From: Tetracentron sinense
Taxonomy: Eukaryota > Streptophyta > Magnoliopsida > Trochodendrales > Trochodendraceae
Direction: 5' to 3'
DNA length: 64,000 bases
NCBI GenBank assembly: GCA_015143295.1
Contig: CM026568.1
Span: forward strand, 14,514,607 to 14,578,606
Position numbers and translations under genes: made by a program. The notes beneath the pieces are model-generated. The model saw only the letters and a program-made list of their open reading frames with translations, was not told the DNA's origin and ran no database searches. The number at the start of each line of letters is the position of its first letter. The stretch's first letter is position 1. Shown here in pieces: positions 11,475 through 22,900 of this stretch.

Positions 11475-14400
11475 TTTCACTTCGGTCTCACACTCCCATG
11501 TAGCCTCTTCTGCAGAATGGTGTTGTCATCTCACTATGACTAATGTGATAGTCTTATTGTGCAAGACTTGATCTCGCTTATCCAAGATCTGAACTGGTTG
11601 CTCCACTAATGTGAGATTCTCTCAGATCTCTGACGGATCAAACTCAATGACATATGACAGATCTGAGATATATTTTCAGAGCATGGAAATGTGAAATACA
11701 TTGTGGACCGCCGCCATGTGCTTAGGTAGAGCAACCCGATAAGCCACCTCACCAACTCTGGTGATAATCTCGAACAGACCCACATTTCTAGGGCTGAGCT
11801 TTCCTCTCTTGCCAAATCTCATAACGCCCTTAGTCGGCGAAACCTTAACAAATATCATGTCGCCGACTCTAAACTCCAGATCTCGCCTACGGTTGTCGGC
11901 AACTTTTTTGTCGATCCTGTGCAGCCTTCAACCTTTCCTTGATAACCTTGACCCTATCTACGGTCTGCTCAATTAACTCAAGACCCAATATTTTCCTTTC
12001 ACCAACTTCATCCCAATACATAGGAGATCTGTAACTTCTCCCATACAAAACCTCGAAATATGCCATTTGGATGCTCGCCTGATAGTTGTTGTTGCAAGCG
12101 AACTCAACCAAAGGTAAGTGATCTTCCCAACTATCCTTAAAGTCTAGCATGCATGCTCAGAGCATGTCCTCTATCACCTGGTTTACCCTCTCAGTCTGAC
12201 CATCAGTATACAGATGAAAGGCCGTACTAAAGTCTAAGCGGGAACCCATGACACTTTGAAAGCTCTTCCAGAACCTGGAAATAAATCTAGGATCCATATC
12301 TGAAATAATGCTCACTGGCACCCCGTACAATCGAACTACTTCCTTGATGTACAAAGAAACCAGCTGGTTCGAGTTGAAGGTAGTCCGATAAGGCAAGAAA
12401 TTGGAGGACTTTGTCAAACGGTCAACCACTACCCAAATGGCATCGGAGTTCCTCGCCGTCCGTGGTAACCTCACAATGAAGTGCATAGAAATGTTCTCCC
12501 ATTTTCACTCGAGAATAGAGAGGGACTGCAAAAGACCTACTGGCCTCATATGCTCGGCCTTGACCTGCTAGCACACCAAGTACCGAGACACATACTCCGC
12601 CACTTCCCTCTTCATGTTCCGCCACCAGAAATATCCCTTTAGGTTCTGATACATCTTTGTACCCCTAGGGCGTACCGTATACTTAGACCGATGAGCCTCG
12701 TCCAAGATCTCTCGTCTAAGCTCCTCATCGGCTGAAACACATATCATTCCCTTAAATGTGATAGTTTCATCATCATTCAAGGTGAAATCCTTGCTACCAC
12801 TATTAACCGACTTGTCTCGGTAAACAAGTAACTCGGCATCCGATCCTTACAACTCTCATATCTGAACTAAGATGTGCAGCCTAACGGTGATATTAGCCAT
12901 CACCGACCCATAGGTAAGAAGGCTAAAACTGATGTTGAGGTTAGACGCATCATCTAACAACTTCCACTCTTACACCATCATGCCACCATGTTCGCCTTAC
13001 CTGGGTGGTATTGAATGGAGCATTCATAGTCTTTCAAGAACTTCATCCATCACCGCTGTCTCAAGTTCAACTCCTTTTGGAAAAATAGGTACTTCAGACT
13101 TTTGTAATCCGTGAACACATCAAACTGTTCCCCATAAAGATAGTGTTGCCATATCTTTATTGCAAACACTACTATGGCCAACTCCAAATCGTGCGTAGGA
13201 TAGTTCTTTTCATGATCTTTCAAATGCCTTGAAGTATATGCAATTACATTCTTAAGTTGCATCAGGACACCCAACGTGCGAGGTATCACTATATACCACA
13301 AAACCACCACTCTCGGATGGCACGGTAAGAACGAGAGCTGTAGTGAGCTGCATCTTCAACTCCATGAAGCTATTCCCGCACTTCTCGCTCCAAACAAACT
13401 TGACATTTTTTTGAGTGAGATGTGTGAGCGGTGCTGCTAAACTGGAGAATCCCTCTACAAATCTCCAAAAGTAGCCTGCCAATCTGAGAAAGCTACGTAT
13501 CTCTGTAACACTCTTGGGTCTCTCTTTCAGCTCATCACTGCCTCTATCTTTGCCGGATCAACCGAAATAGCCTCCGTGGATACTACGTGGCCAATAAACG
13601 CCATTTTTTCCAACCAGAATTCACACTTACTCAACTTGGCGTATAGTTGGTGTTCTCAAAGAATCTCAAAAGTAAGGCGAATGTCTCGATCTTGATCTTC
13701 CCGTGTCTGGGAACACACCAAGATGTCATCGACGAACACCACAACACATCGATCGAGACAAGGTCTGAACACCCGTTTCATCAAGACCATGAATGCCGCC
13801 GGTGCATTCATCAAACCGAATGGCGTGACAAGGAACTCGTAGTGCCCATACTGAGTCCTGAAAGCAGTCTTTGGAACATCTTCGACCTTGATCTTCAACT
13901 AATGATACCCCGATCGAAGATCAATCTTTGAGAAAAATCTCACTCCCTTCAGTTGGTCAAACAAGTCATCTATCCGAGGCAAGGGATAACGATTTTTGAT
14001 CGTGACCTTGTTCAACTGCCTATAGTCGATGCACATCCTCATCGACCTATCATTCTTCTTCACGAAGAGTACAGAAGCTCCCCATGGTGACACACTTAGT
14101 TAGATGAAACCAAGTTGTTGTAACTCTTCAATTTGCTCTTTCAATTCCTCAAGCTCTATTAGGGCCATCCTATACGGTGCTCTTGAAATCCGAGCTGTGC
14201 CAAGAGTAAGCTCTATCGCGAACTCAATCACCCGATATGGAGGCAATCCAGACAAATCCTCTGGGAATACATCCAATAACTCGCTCACAACCAGAATGAC
14301 CAAGGAGTTTTGTGCCTCTGGTTTCCCTAAGCTTAGAGCTGCGAAGTGAGCGATATCTCTACCTTGTAACCCTCGGAAGTGAAACGGCTTAACTCCCTCC

Positions 14401-14720
14401 GGCTTAAAATTCACCATCTTCTCAAAGCATGCCACATGTCTGTGGTGAGTTGACAACCAATCCATCCTGAGAATGACATCGAAGTCTAGGTCTTGGAACT
14501 CTAGGATGATTAAGTCGGCCAACAACTCATTCTACCCCACTTGGACCACACAATCCTTATATATCCGGTCCATATCCACCAACTTGCCAAGCAGAGTCAA
14601 AATGGTCAACTCACGCTCCAACGGACTAGACTTGGATGAAAATCTCTTTGTAAAACTAGGCAAGATGAAGGAATGAGTGGATCCTATATCGATCAACACT
14701 CGGACTAGACATTCGCCCAC
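11475..14720 (-). pseudogene. Chromovirus pol: protease, RT, RNase H, integrase, chromodomain
   Basis: Reading from 14720 downward: a protease segment VLIDIGSTHSFI, where the usual DSG is DIG; then reverse transcriptase with [30 protein letters not shown] and FVDDIL. A TAG at 13899-13901 interrupts it exactly where family members have a Gln after GYH. RNase H ([12 protein letters not shown]) lies past a frameshift near 13260. The integrase zinc finger has lost one His (Arg in EAHRSKYTVRPRGTKMY); its core keeps the VVDRLTK, SDMDPRF and TDGQTERVNQ segments with D, D and E. The end carries a chromodomain tail (EEATWECETEVKEKYPHLF) with a stop at 11526-11528. It cannot make a complete polyprotein. 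Confidence 0.9.
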
Positions 14721-15053
14721 TAATAAAATGCCCGTGTAATTAAATGCTTCACATCAATGAATTTCAACAAGAGTATACATAGTGCATAAGTAACGTATTA
14801 CACACATAAGCAACCATAATATATAGTAGCAAGCACTCACAACTTGAAGACTTTAATATTTTAGTGTACCTTGCACGACATCATCAGATGCATGTGCGTC
14901 TCTTTTTGGCAAGGTAAAAACTCGGCCTTGATTTGCTTGATGAGGTGGTCGTGTAGACAGTGAGGGCCTCAATCCCTGTGAAGAGCTTTATTGAGATGAC
15001 TGCTTGATCGGGGGCCTACTTCCCTAAGACTGGGATGGAAATTGACGGTGGGG

Positions 15054-16006
15054 ACAATCTATGATCATGTGGCCCTAGTCACCACAATGAAAGCATCCAC
15101 CAGAAATCTTTCGGCATTCTTCGGCCAAATATCTCCTACCGCAAATCTCATACGAGAATGTAGAAGATGCGAATCCCACGGCTTGAGATAGTGCGGGGCG
15201 AGGAGCATGCGTAGTAGCCAGGCGTGATGCCTGCGAAGCAAAAGAATGAGGAACCTATGGTGCTGAATACAGACTTTGTGATTGTGCTGGCCCTGAAGGT
15301 TGGTATGGAGTAGTCCTAACCCTCTTCTCTGCTGAGCCACTGGACTGGCCTCTAACCATTTCTCTTCTCTTGAAAAATTCCTCGGAATTCGCCTTTGCCA
15401 ACTGTGCTTTGTCCACTACCTCGACATATGTCTCATGCGTAAACATAGAGACCCTATCTTTGATGTAGGCATTCAATCCTCTTTCAAATTTCCGGGCCTT
15501 CATAGCCTGTGTAGCTATCATGTGAGGAGCGAATCTAGATAGCTCCGAGAACTTAGCCTCATAAGCGGACACAAACAAGTTACCTTGCTCCAAGGTAATA
15601 AACTCAACTTCTTTCTTCTCTTTCATTCCTACTGGAAAGTATTTCTTGTAGAAAACATCCAAAAATTCTCCCAAGTCCACTCTTGACCCTGTCGGGTCAG
15701 ATCCCGAGTCCTTACCGCGGACCTCAACCAGTGGTCGGCCTCACCTTCTAGCATAAAGGCAGCCCAGGTGACCCTCTCTGCCTTAGTAGGCAACAATACA
15801 GAGAAAAGGTTTTCAAGTTGCCTGATCCATACCTCTGCTACCAATGGATCAATGCTCCCGCAAAATACCAGAGGCCTCATCTTCCGAAAAGTCTCTATCT
15901 TTGCTTGCGCTCGATTTTGAGGAGCAGCTATAAGTACAACAGTAGGAGGAGGAGTAGCAGGTTGCCTAGCTATTAGCATAGCCAAAGTCTCGGCTATAAA
16001 TGTCAA
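15054..16006 (-). pseudogene. Chromovirus gag with zinc knuckle, frameshifted
   Basis: The first part (16006 to about 15650) reads as the retrotransposon gag domain: FCGSIDPLVAEVWIRQLENLF, then ERVTWAAFMLEGEADHW. A frameshift in the 15629-15680 overlap moves it to the frame with FLDVFYKKYFPVGMKEKK and RFAPHMIATQAMKARKFERGL. Beyond a stop at about 15257, a CCHC knuckle is recognisable at 15054-15095 as CFHCGD, stop, GHMIIDC; the stop is at 15075-15077. Confidence 0.85.
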
Positions 16007-16494
16007 AGCTTGAGCGAAGTTGGGTTATTCATCACCCGAGGGAGCATCGCCCCCATTTTCCCTTGTATTATATCCATGACCCCGAGCATTGTGTCTAATG
16101 ATTAAATCCTGAGAACAACAGTACACATAAGTCTAACTTGGATATACTTTCAATAACCATTTCAAGACCCTGAGCACCGCGTCTCATGATTAAATCCTGA
16201 GAACAACAGTACACATGAGTCTAACTTGGATATACTTTCATTAACCATTTCAACAATCACTTAATACTGATTAAGTACATAACATTACACCAAGGTATAC
16301 ATAGCAATAGTACAACATACAATTTGTGTTCCTAGTGTAGGACACTAACTTCAGTTGGGTTTCAACCGGTTATGGACTTAAGATTAAATCATTAGTCTAT
16401 ACTTGGAATACGACTCTCTTCGTAAACCTAGCTAATGCCTCGTTTAAATCTTGGTATTGAGTACTAAGTGGCCCTAAGGAATCTAACGCCTAGA

Positions 16495-16506
16495 GCTCTG
16501 ATACCA
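16495..16506 (-). other. Primer binding site, tRNA-iMet type
   Basis: In element sense TGGTATCAGAGC, four bases inside the 5' LTR. This is the standard plant initiator-Met primer site and fixes the orientation of the element. Confidence 0.9.
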
Positions 16507-16510
16507 CTTC

Positions 16511-18788
16511 TGTCATGCCCCAAAATACCCCCTAAGAGTTTAGAGAGACTTTAGGTGTGACTATACATAACCTGCAAACCATCCTGCAAAATACAAGGCA
16601 TACTAGAGCTAAAGTGCATAAATTAGAATGTGGAAGCTTAACCAAAATTTTTCTTTTTTCTATACGTCACTAGTATTCCAAGTTCATATACAAAACATAA
16701 TGAGTAAGGGTGAACATGCCCACCCATCAAAATACAAAATGAGGAACACTCACTAACTCTCTACTCACAATAGTCTAGATAAGGCCACCTATCTAGATCT
16801 CTATCCTCCTGAGACTGGAGTGGAATATGCGCCTCCTCTTCAACGTAATCTTCCTTAACCCATGGCTCGGGGTTGAAGGTATCCACTGGACCTGCCAACA
16901 TGAAATGTACAGCTGAGTATGAAATACTCAGTGAGTACAAGCTACTAGCTAACAATAGTAATAATAGAATGCAATTCATAATATCTAATTAAAACAATAC
17001 AATGATCGTTACATGCATGAAACTAAATGAGAAAAATCCGCTTAAAACCCGTGTTCATAATTCATACTTATTCTTGAAAATATTTTTTCGTGTTTTCAAA
17101 ACTTGTTTGTCGTGTTTAAAACTCTTTCTTGTCTTGTTCTTGTCTCGTGAGAATCATGCGTGTCTTCTTTTGTTCTTGTTTAGAATCACACTTCTCTTGT
17201 CATGCTTATCTTGTGAGCCAGATGTGAAGGCCCTTGTAGCGACTTGTGAGTTGGGTATGTAAATACCCTTCAGCGAATATAGAAAATAATTTGTGAGCTG
17301 GGTATATAAATACCCTTCAATGAATAGAGAAAAGGTGCACCAACATCTTTGACTGGCCCAATTTCCGGCACTGTCATGCTTGTCTTGTTTTCTTATGAGC
17401 TAGATATGACATATCCTTGAATATGCCCTATCCTTGACCGACCCAAAATTTGGCTTTATAATTCGTGTCGTAAATCACTTGTTTCTTATTCTTAGTTGTC
17501 TTTCCATATGCATATACTAGAAAAAACCTCGGTTCATGCATGCATGTGTGCTCGAGCATAACCATTTGTGACATCGTGGTAACATGAAACTAAAACATCA
17601 TATGACATTTCAACATTTCTATAGGCATGTGAAATATAAAGGAAATACATATAGAACATTTTATCACAATTATCAAATTGGGGGAAAAATCCCTTATTCA
17701 TAATTTCATAGTTTCGAGTTAAATCTTCATACATACATTTCATCAAACACGTGACGTTAAACCTTTTTATAGACATTTACATTCATGCTTTTTATAGTCA
17801 ATCATTCCATCAAACACCTTGAGTGTGTGTGTTATGAGTACAATACCCTTTCCATTTTCCATCACACAATATCCATCACATTCCAAATGACATCCATTCG
17901 CCTCCACCATCCATACACCTAACACATTCATAACTAATTAGTTTATCTTGTATATTTTTGGGAACATGCTAGCTTCCAAGAAAATGAAAAATACAAGATC
18001 AATCCACAATCATTTTTAAGGAAAAACCTAGGTTATTACTAAGCCAACTAGAAAGGTGCACTAACTTTTTAGGATCAACTCCTATCTTGAAGAAAACTCC
18101 CTTGATTTGGAATCCAAGCTCGAGGAAGAAGGCGATACTTTGAAGAGGAAGATCTTGCTTGATGAGAATGATCCCAAACCTTGATTTGGCTTCACTTGAT
18201 CTTTAATCCAACTCCTTTTTGAAAAACCCCCAATCTCCTTCATTCTCTTCTCAATCCCTCTGAGGTTTAGGTTAACTCAAAAACCCCCCAAATGATCCCC
18301 TATTTATAAGTCAAAGGATTAAAACCCTTATTTTCGAAATTCGGCTCCCGCATGTGATCGATCGCACATCGACTGTGATCGATCGCAGCTTACAATGCAA
18401 TCTATCGCACTGGAGCTGATCTGTCGCACATGAATCCGAGAGCTTTTTTGTTCAAATTTCCATTGTATACGATCGATCGCACACCACCTGCGATTGATCG
18501 CACTACTTGCACCTGACAGTTTTTTCAGAATTTCCTCTGACTGCGATCGATTGCACCTTACCTGCAATCGATCATACACTCCATTTTTCTCCTTTTTAAC
18601 CCCCTTTAGACCCATGGGGTGTTTCCAACCTTGTTTTATCATTTTTAGGGTACTAACCCCCCTATATATATAATACACCATGCTTGTTACCATAGATTCC
18701 TTCATCATTCACTAGTTTAAATATATAGAAGGCTCTTTGGCCAAAAGCATTGTTCATCAATCATGTACAAAAGTCTCGGGATTCTACA
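16511..18788 (-). repeat. 5' LTR of the chromovirus
   Basis: Right direct repeat; in element sense it starts at 18788. It carries the same palindrome cluster (about 18354-18580, for example GTGATCGATCGCAC at 18354-18367). Small frames inside, such as 16761-16979 and 18328-18708, are the same non-genic frames seen in the left LTR. Confidence 0.9.
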
Positions 18789-18793
18789 ATCTA

Positions 18794-19497
18794 CTATTGG
18801 AATAACTTAAATTTCTCGATCTCTATCACTTTTGTGGTACTTGCTTATTTTTTCTTTGTTTTACATTTTGTGAAGTCTAGAAATCCTTTCATTTAGACCC
18901 TATGAAAGGTCTTATACCTACACATGTTTCACAACTCACAAGTACTACGACTCAAATGATTATTATCTCTTCACTTGGGAGAGGAAGGCGTTTCCATATC
19001 TTGAATTTGGATTGTTAGATAATAATGAAACTCTAATTTTCTTGCTCCCTATTTGATTGGGCGACTTTGCTCAGGTCTTTCAACAAAATTCAACATTAAG
19101 ACTAAGAAAATACTTGGCGAAGATTAAAAAAATTATTGAGGGATAATAGTTATATTTTTTTAATGGTGCTTTAATGTCCATTAATCTTACCGATGTGAAA
19201 AACAAGAATGATAAGTCTAGATTACACTTAATTATTTACATTTTTCTCTTAATTATTGACATTCTCCTCTTAACATTTTCCGTGCATCGCATGGGTTCTT
19301 TACAAGTTATGAATTAAGCTTGAGCCAACTTGAGTTTGGCTCGGCTTGAATAAATTTGGAGCTCAATGAGCTCTCAAGCATGTTCAAGCCAAGCTCAAGG
19401 AGCTCTCAAGTATGTTTAAGCCAAGCTTGAATCTTATGGCTCTGGCTCTGGCTCAGGCTCAGGCTCAGGCTCAGGCTCACAGGCTCGAATTCAACCC
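18794..19497. repeat. Right part of the older repeat split by the chromovirus
   Basis: A+T-rich DNA, then at 19310-19497 dense GGCTCGGCTTG and CAAGCTCAAG words, ending in a (GGCTCA)n run. It pairs with 8190-8400 in word content and lies beyond the far TSD of the chromovirus. Confidence 0.45.
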
Positions 19498-19992
19498 GAG
19501 TAAAGAAGTATAAAAATCCAAAATAATAAAACAAAAACAAGAGGAACCAGCAACCGTGCCTACACTTAAAGTGTAGATCTGATGATCTAAACCGTCCAAC
19601 CTATAGACCTTTTTCAGAACAATCCATTACCATTGATATCCCATCCCCACAGGCCATAGAAGGACGGAAGAAGTGGGTCCCATAAATCACTTTTCGTGTC
19701 GGCGTGTCCCATTTTTTTTTCAAAACCGCGTGTATCCATCCGAAACGTTTCAGCGAGTAGAGAAAGCAACGAAGCTCTGGTTTTCTCTCTCGTTGGCTGG
19801 TGTTAGGGTTTAAACTTTAAACAGACATTTCTATTAGTTTTTATTTTATTTTTATTATTATATATATATTATCAGAGTGAGAAGAAAAGAAGGGAAAACC
19901 AGAGATTTGCGGATCCAGAAATGAGGTTTTTGGATCTCGAAATCCAGAGATAATTCCTTTGATCGTTTCACTGCTCAGAGATCTCAGTTCTA
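19498..19992 (+). promoter_or_regulatory. LRR gene promoter and leader region
   Basis: Unique-looking sequence with a CTCTCTCGTT tract (19785-19795), an AT run near 19858 and a short upstream ORF (19921-19953). The transcription start could not be fixed. Confidence 0.4.
19921..19953 (+). other. Candidate upstream ORF, 10 codons
   Basis: MRFLDLEIQR followed by TAA, 39 bases before the main ATG. If it lies in the leader it could lower translation of the LRR protein. There is no evidence beyond position. Confidence 0.3.
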
Positions 19993-22900
19993 ATGGCGTA
20001 TCAATCAGCATTTTCTTGGATTTTCTTTCTCTTTCTGTTACTCAACGTCGTTCACTGCAAAACACTAAAAAGAGACGGTAATGTCCGATCTTCTACTTCG
20101 ATCACTGGATCGTCACATTCAGAATTTTTTTTAGGTTTCAATGGAGAATTTTGACCGTCAATTTCAAAGATCAGAATTTCAGATCATGTTTTTGTAATGC
20201 AGTGTGAAATTTCGTTGTGTTTTGGTTTCTTATAAGAATATACACTTCGAATCCGGTAATTTTGTTGGGAATGAATCTCAGGTGTGTTTTCATTTGGAAT
20301 TATATAGTTAGGGTTTGTTTATCACTGAAACTTCATCCATGATCCCTTCGAAGGACCAGTCATAGATCGTCCAATACAGAAACCCATAGATCTCGGAGAA
20401 AGCCCCTGTCATGGTTAGATAATTACTTTAAATTTTTAAGTCAAACTAAAAATCTTAAAATTACTGAGTGTTTTTTTAGATTCCCAACATCAATCAAACT
20501 GAATGGTTTACTCTTATTCGTTGATGAATTTATTAACTGTACTGAAATAAGCAGTTGCGTGGATTTGATCTAGTTGAATATATATATGAGAAGGCGTTCT
20601 GGTGCTTTCTGATGAATTTAAATAAATGCTATTCTGGTTGCAGTGAAAGCCTTAAATGAAATCAAGGCATCTCTTGGATGGAGGGTGGTCTATGCATGGA
20701 TCGGAGATGATCCTTGTGGAGATGGTGATCTACCACCTTGGTCTGGTGTCACATGCTCCACTCAGGGAGATTATAGAGTTGTAACAGAATTGTAAGCATA
20801 AACTCTCTTTGGTCTTCAATGTTGTGATGAATAATGATTCATTTTATGCTTGTGGTACATTTGGGATTGCTTTATGCATCTACTTACTTTGATTTTGCAT
20901 CTCCATAGGATTATTCATCATTAATTTAACTTTCTCACCGCATTACATGTTCATGTTATAACATTTGGCAGCTATCAGTTTATTAAACAACAACAACAAC
21001 AAATGATAAAAATAATAATAAAGTTATTATCATTATAGAATGAAAATATGAAATGACTTATGTACTGATAAAACCCAAGTTTGGAATGATGTTTGAGAAA
21101 TGAGAACAAATCCTCATTATGATCACTCTTCACTTACAGGGAGGTTTATGCAGTGTCAATTGTTGGGCCTTTTCCTACTGCTGTAACCAATCTGTTGGAT
21201 CTGACAAGGCTGTAAGTTTACTCTATCTCCTCGATACTTCTATGATTATCTTAAGCCCCATAATGTTGTATTATGCTTAGGATGTATTCTCAAAGTGTCT
21301 CTCAAATCTCAATTTCATCACATCACTTGGAATGTTTAAAAAAGTTAAAGCCAAAACTGACTCCTTTTACTGTGCTATTCATGTGTGTTAAGCTCAACAA
21401 ATTTATCATTGTTTGTTTATAGGCCACCAAGGCTTTGCTTAAGTATGTTTAGTATCTGTAAGGTTATCTCTATTAATAGCTCCAGGTCTATAATATCAAT
21501 GACATGAGTCGCGGTTACTTCATTTGAGTAGCTGCACTGTTGTACAAAGCAACATGAATGGTACATAATTAACATTGGCTCATAGCCCAATTTTTTGATG
21601 TTCAGTTCCGCATCTACGAGGCCGCGGTTTCTATCCTACTCTCCTAGTTTACCCACCAAAATAATAGTATTTATAATGACATTAATATTGATCGAGACTT
21701 GATGGCGTGAATGGGGAATGTATTGTATATTTTCTTTTATACTATGCTGGGATCCTTTTTTTTTTTTATTGGTACTATGCTAGGGATACAGAAGTCATTT
21801 TTCATTGAAGCACAAGATGGTTCCAGCAATATCCGCTTGGTCATTTTTGATCCACTTCAGACTTGAAATTATTTGCTTGATATTAAGCTGGCGTATATTG
21901 CATAAACAAGGAAGAGCTTTCTCACTGTGTATTATAGAAGTGCAAAGAAGATTTTCCCCCTTTTTGGGTTGACAAGTGGAAGGAAAAATTTGAATTATTT
22001 CAGTCCATTTGAATCAATTTTTTTCTTAAAAAAATTGCCTAATCTGTATTATTGTGTTATATGACAGGGATCTCCATAACAATAAGTTGACTGGGCCAAT
22101 TCCTCCTCAAATTGGACGGCTAAAACGGCTTAGGACATTGTACATTCCTTCACTCCTTTCTGGGCTATTATACATCTAGAAGAGTTTTGTATTTAACTTA
22201 TTCTTATTGCATACTATGGAGTTCTATCATGTTTCTATTCCCTTTTAGTTTCATAATAGAGCAATTAGTTAGTATCAGGTTGCAACTTTGCATGTATCAA
22301 TTTCAGGTCTTTGTATTTTTGGTCCCTTTGGATCTTGGTCCATCAACGGAAAACTAAAGTAGGTTCTAATATCTTTAAAGAGATAACCAATTTCTTACAG
22401 ATCATTAGTGACAATTTTTTTAAATGACGAACTTTACCTAGGAATGTCTCCTTGTAGGTATTTACTCATCACTTTTGGAAGTAACAATTTTAGGTGATTG
22501 ATCTTGTATACTTATATACTCTAATATGTGAAATGACTTGGTTGAAATCCACGTTGTTTTGTATTGTCATCAATCTTTAAAATTCCAACATTGATTCTTG
22601 CTTGGGTTGAGAAGACCCAAAGAACATTCTTGGGACTGGTTAAGAGGGGATACAAATGGTGGGTTTGCTACCTTGGAGTGTTGCCTACGGGTCTAGAGTG
22701 GAGAGAGTTAGGTATTCTATATTGGCAGATGCACAAAACAAGAAAGAGTTTATTTACCAATGGAGCAAAGAAGCGACAACCTAAAAAAATAGGGAGGGTT
22801 AGTGCTTATATGCATAAAAAAAAATTAGAATGCAAAATATAAAAACTATTATTGACTTTGTATCTCCATATAAATATCTTTTTTTTTTGCTGAATAATTA

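Larger units (their letters stand above)
9092..18788 (-). mobile_element. Ty3/gypsy chromovirus (Tekay/Del-like), complete but decayed
   Basis: A 9.7-kb LTR retrotransposon on the minus strand. Two direct repeats of about 2.27 kb (9092-11360 and 16511-18788) bound it, with ends of the TGTAGAA...ATGACA type. The 5-bp word ATCTA lies on both outer sides (9086-9090 and 18789-18793), with one extra T on the left. Inside follow a tRNA-iMet primer site, gag, protease, reverse transcriptase, RNase H, integrase, a C-terminal chromodomain and a polypurine tract, in the usual Ty3 order. Tekay/Del assignment rests on the chromodomain type and the long LTRs. Comparing the first ~285 LTR bases by eye gives roughly 6% difference, so the copy is not recent. 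Several in-frame stops and frameshifts make it non-autonomous. Confidence 0.9.

Noticed and set aside
16495..16506. tRNA-Met-like sequence as a tRNA gene
   Set aside because: Only 12 bases match and they sit at the retrotransposon primer site; no cloverleaf.
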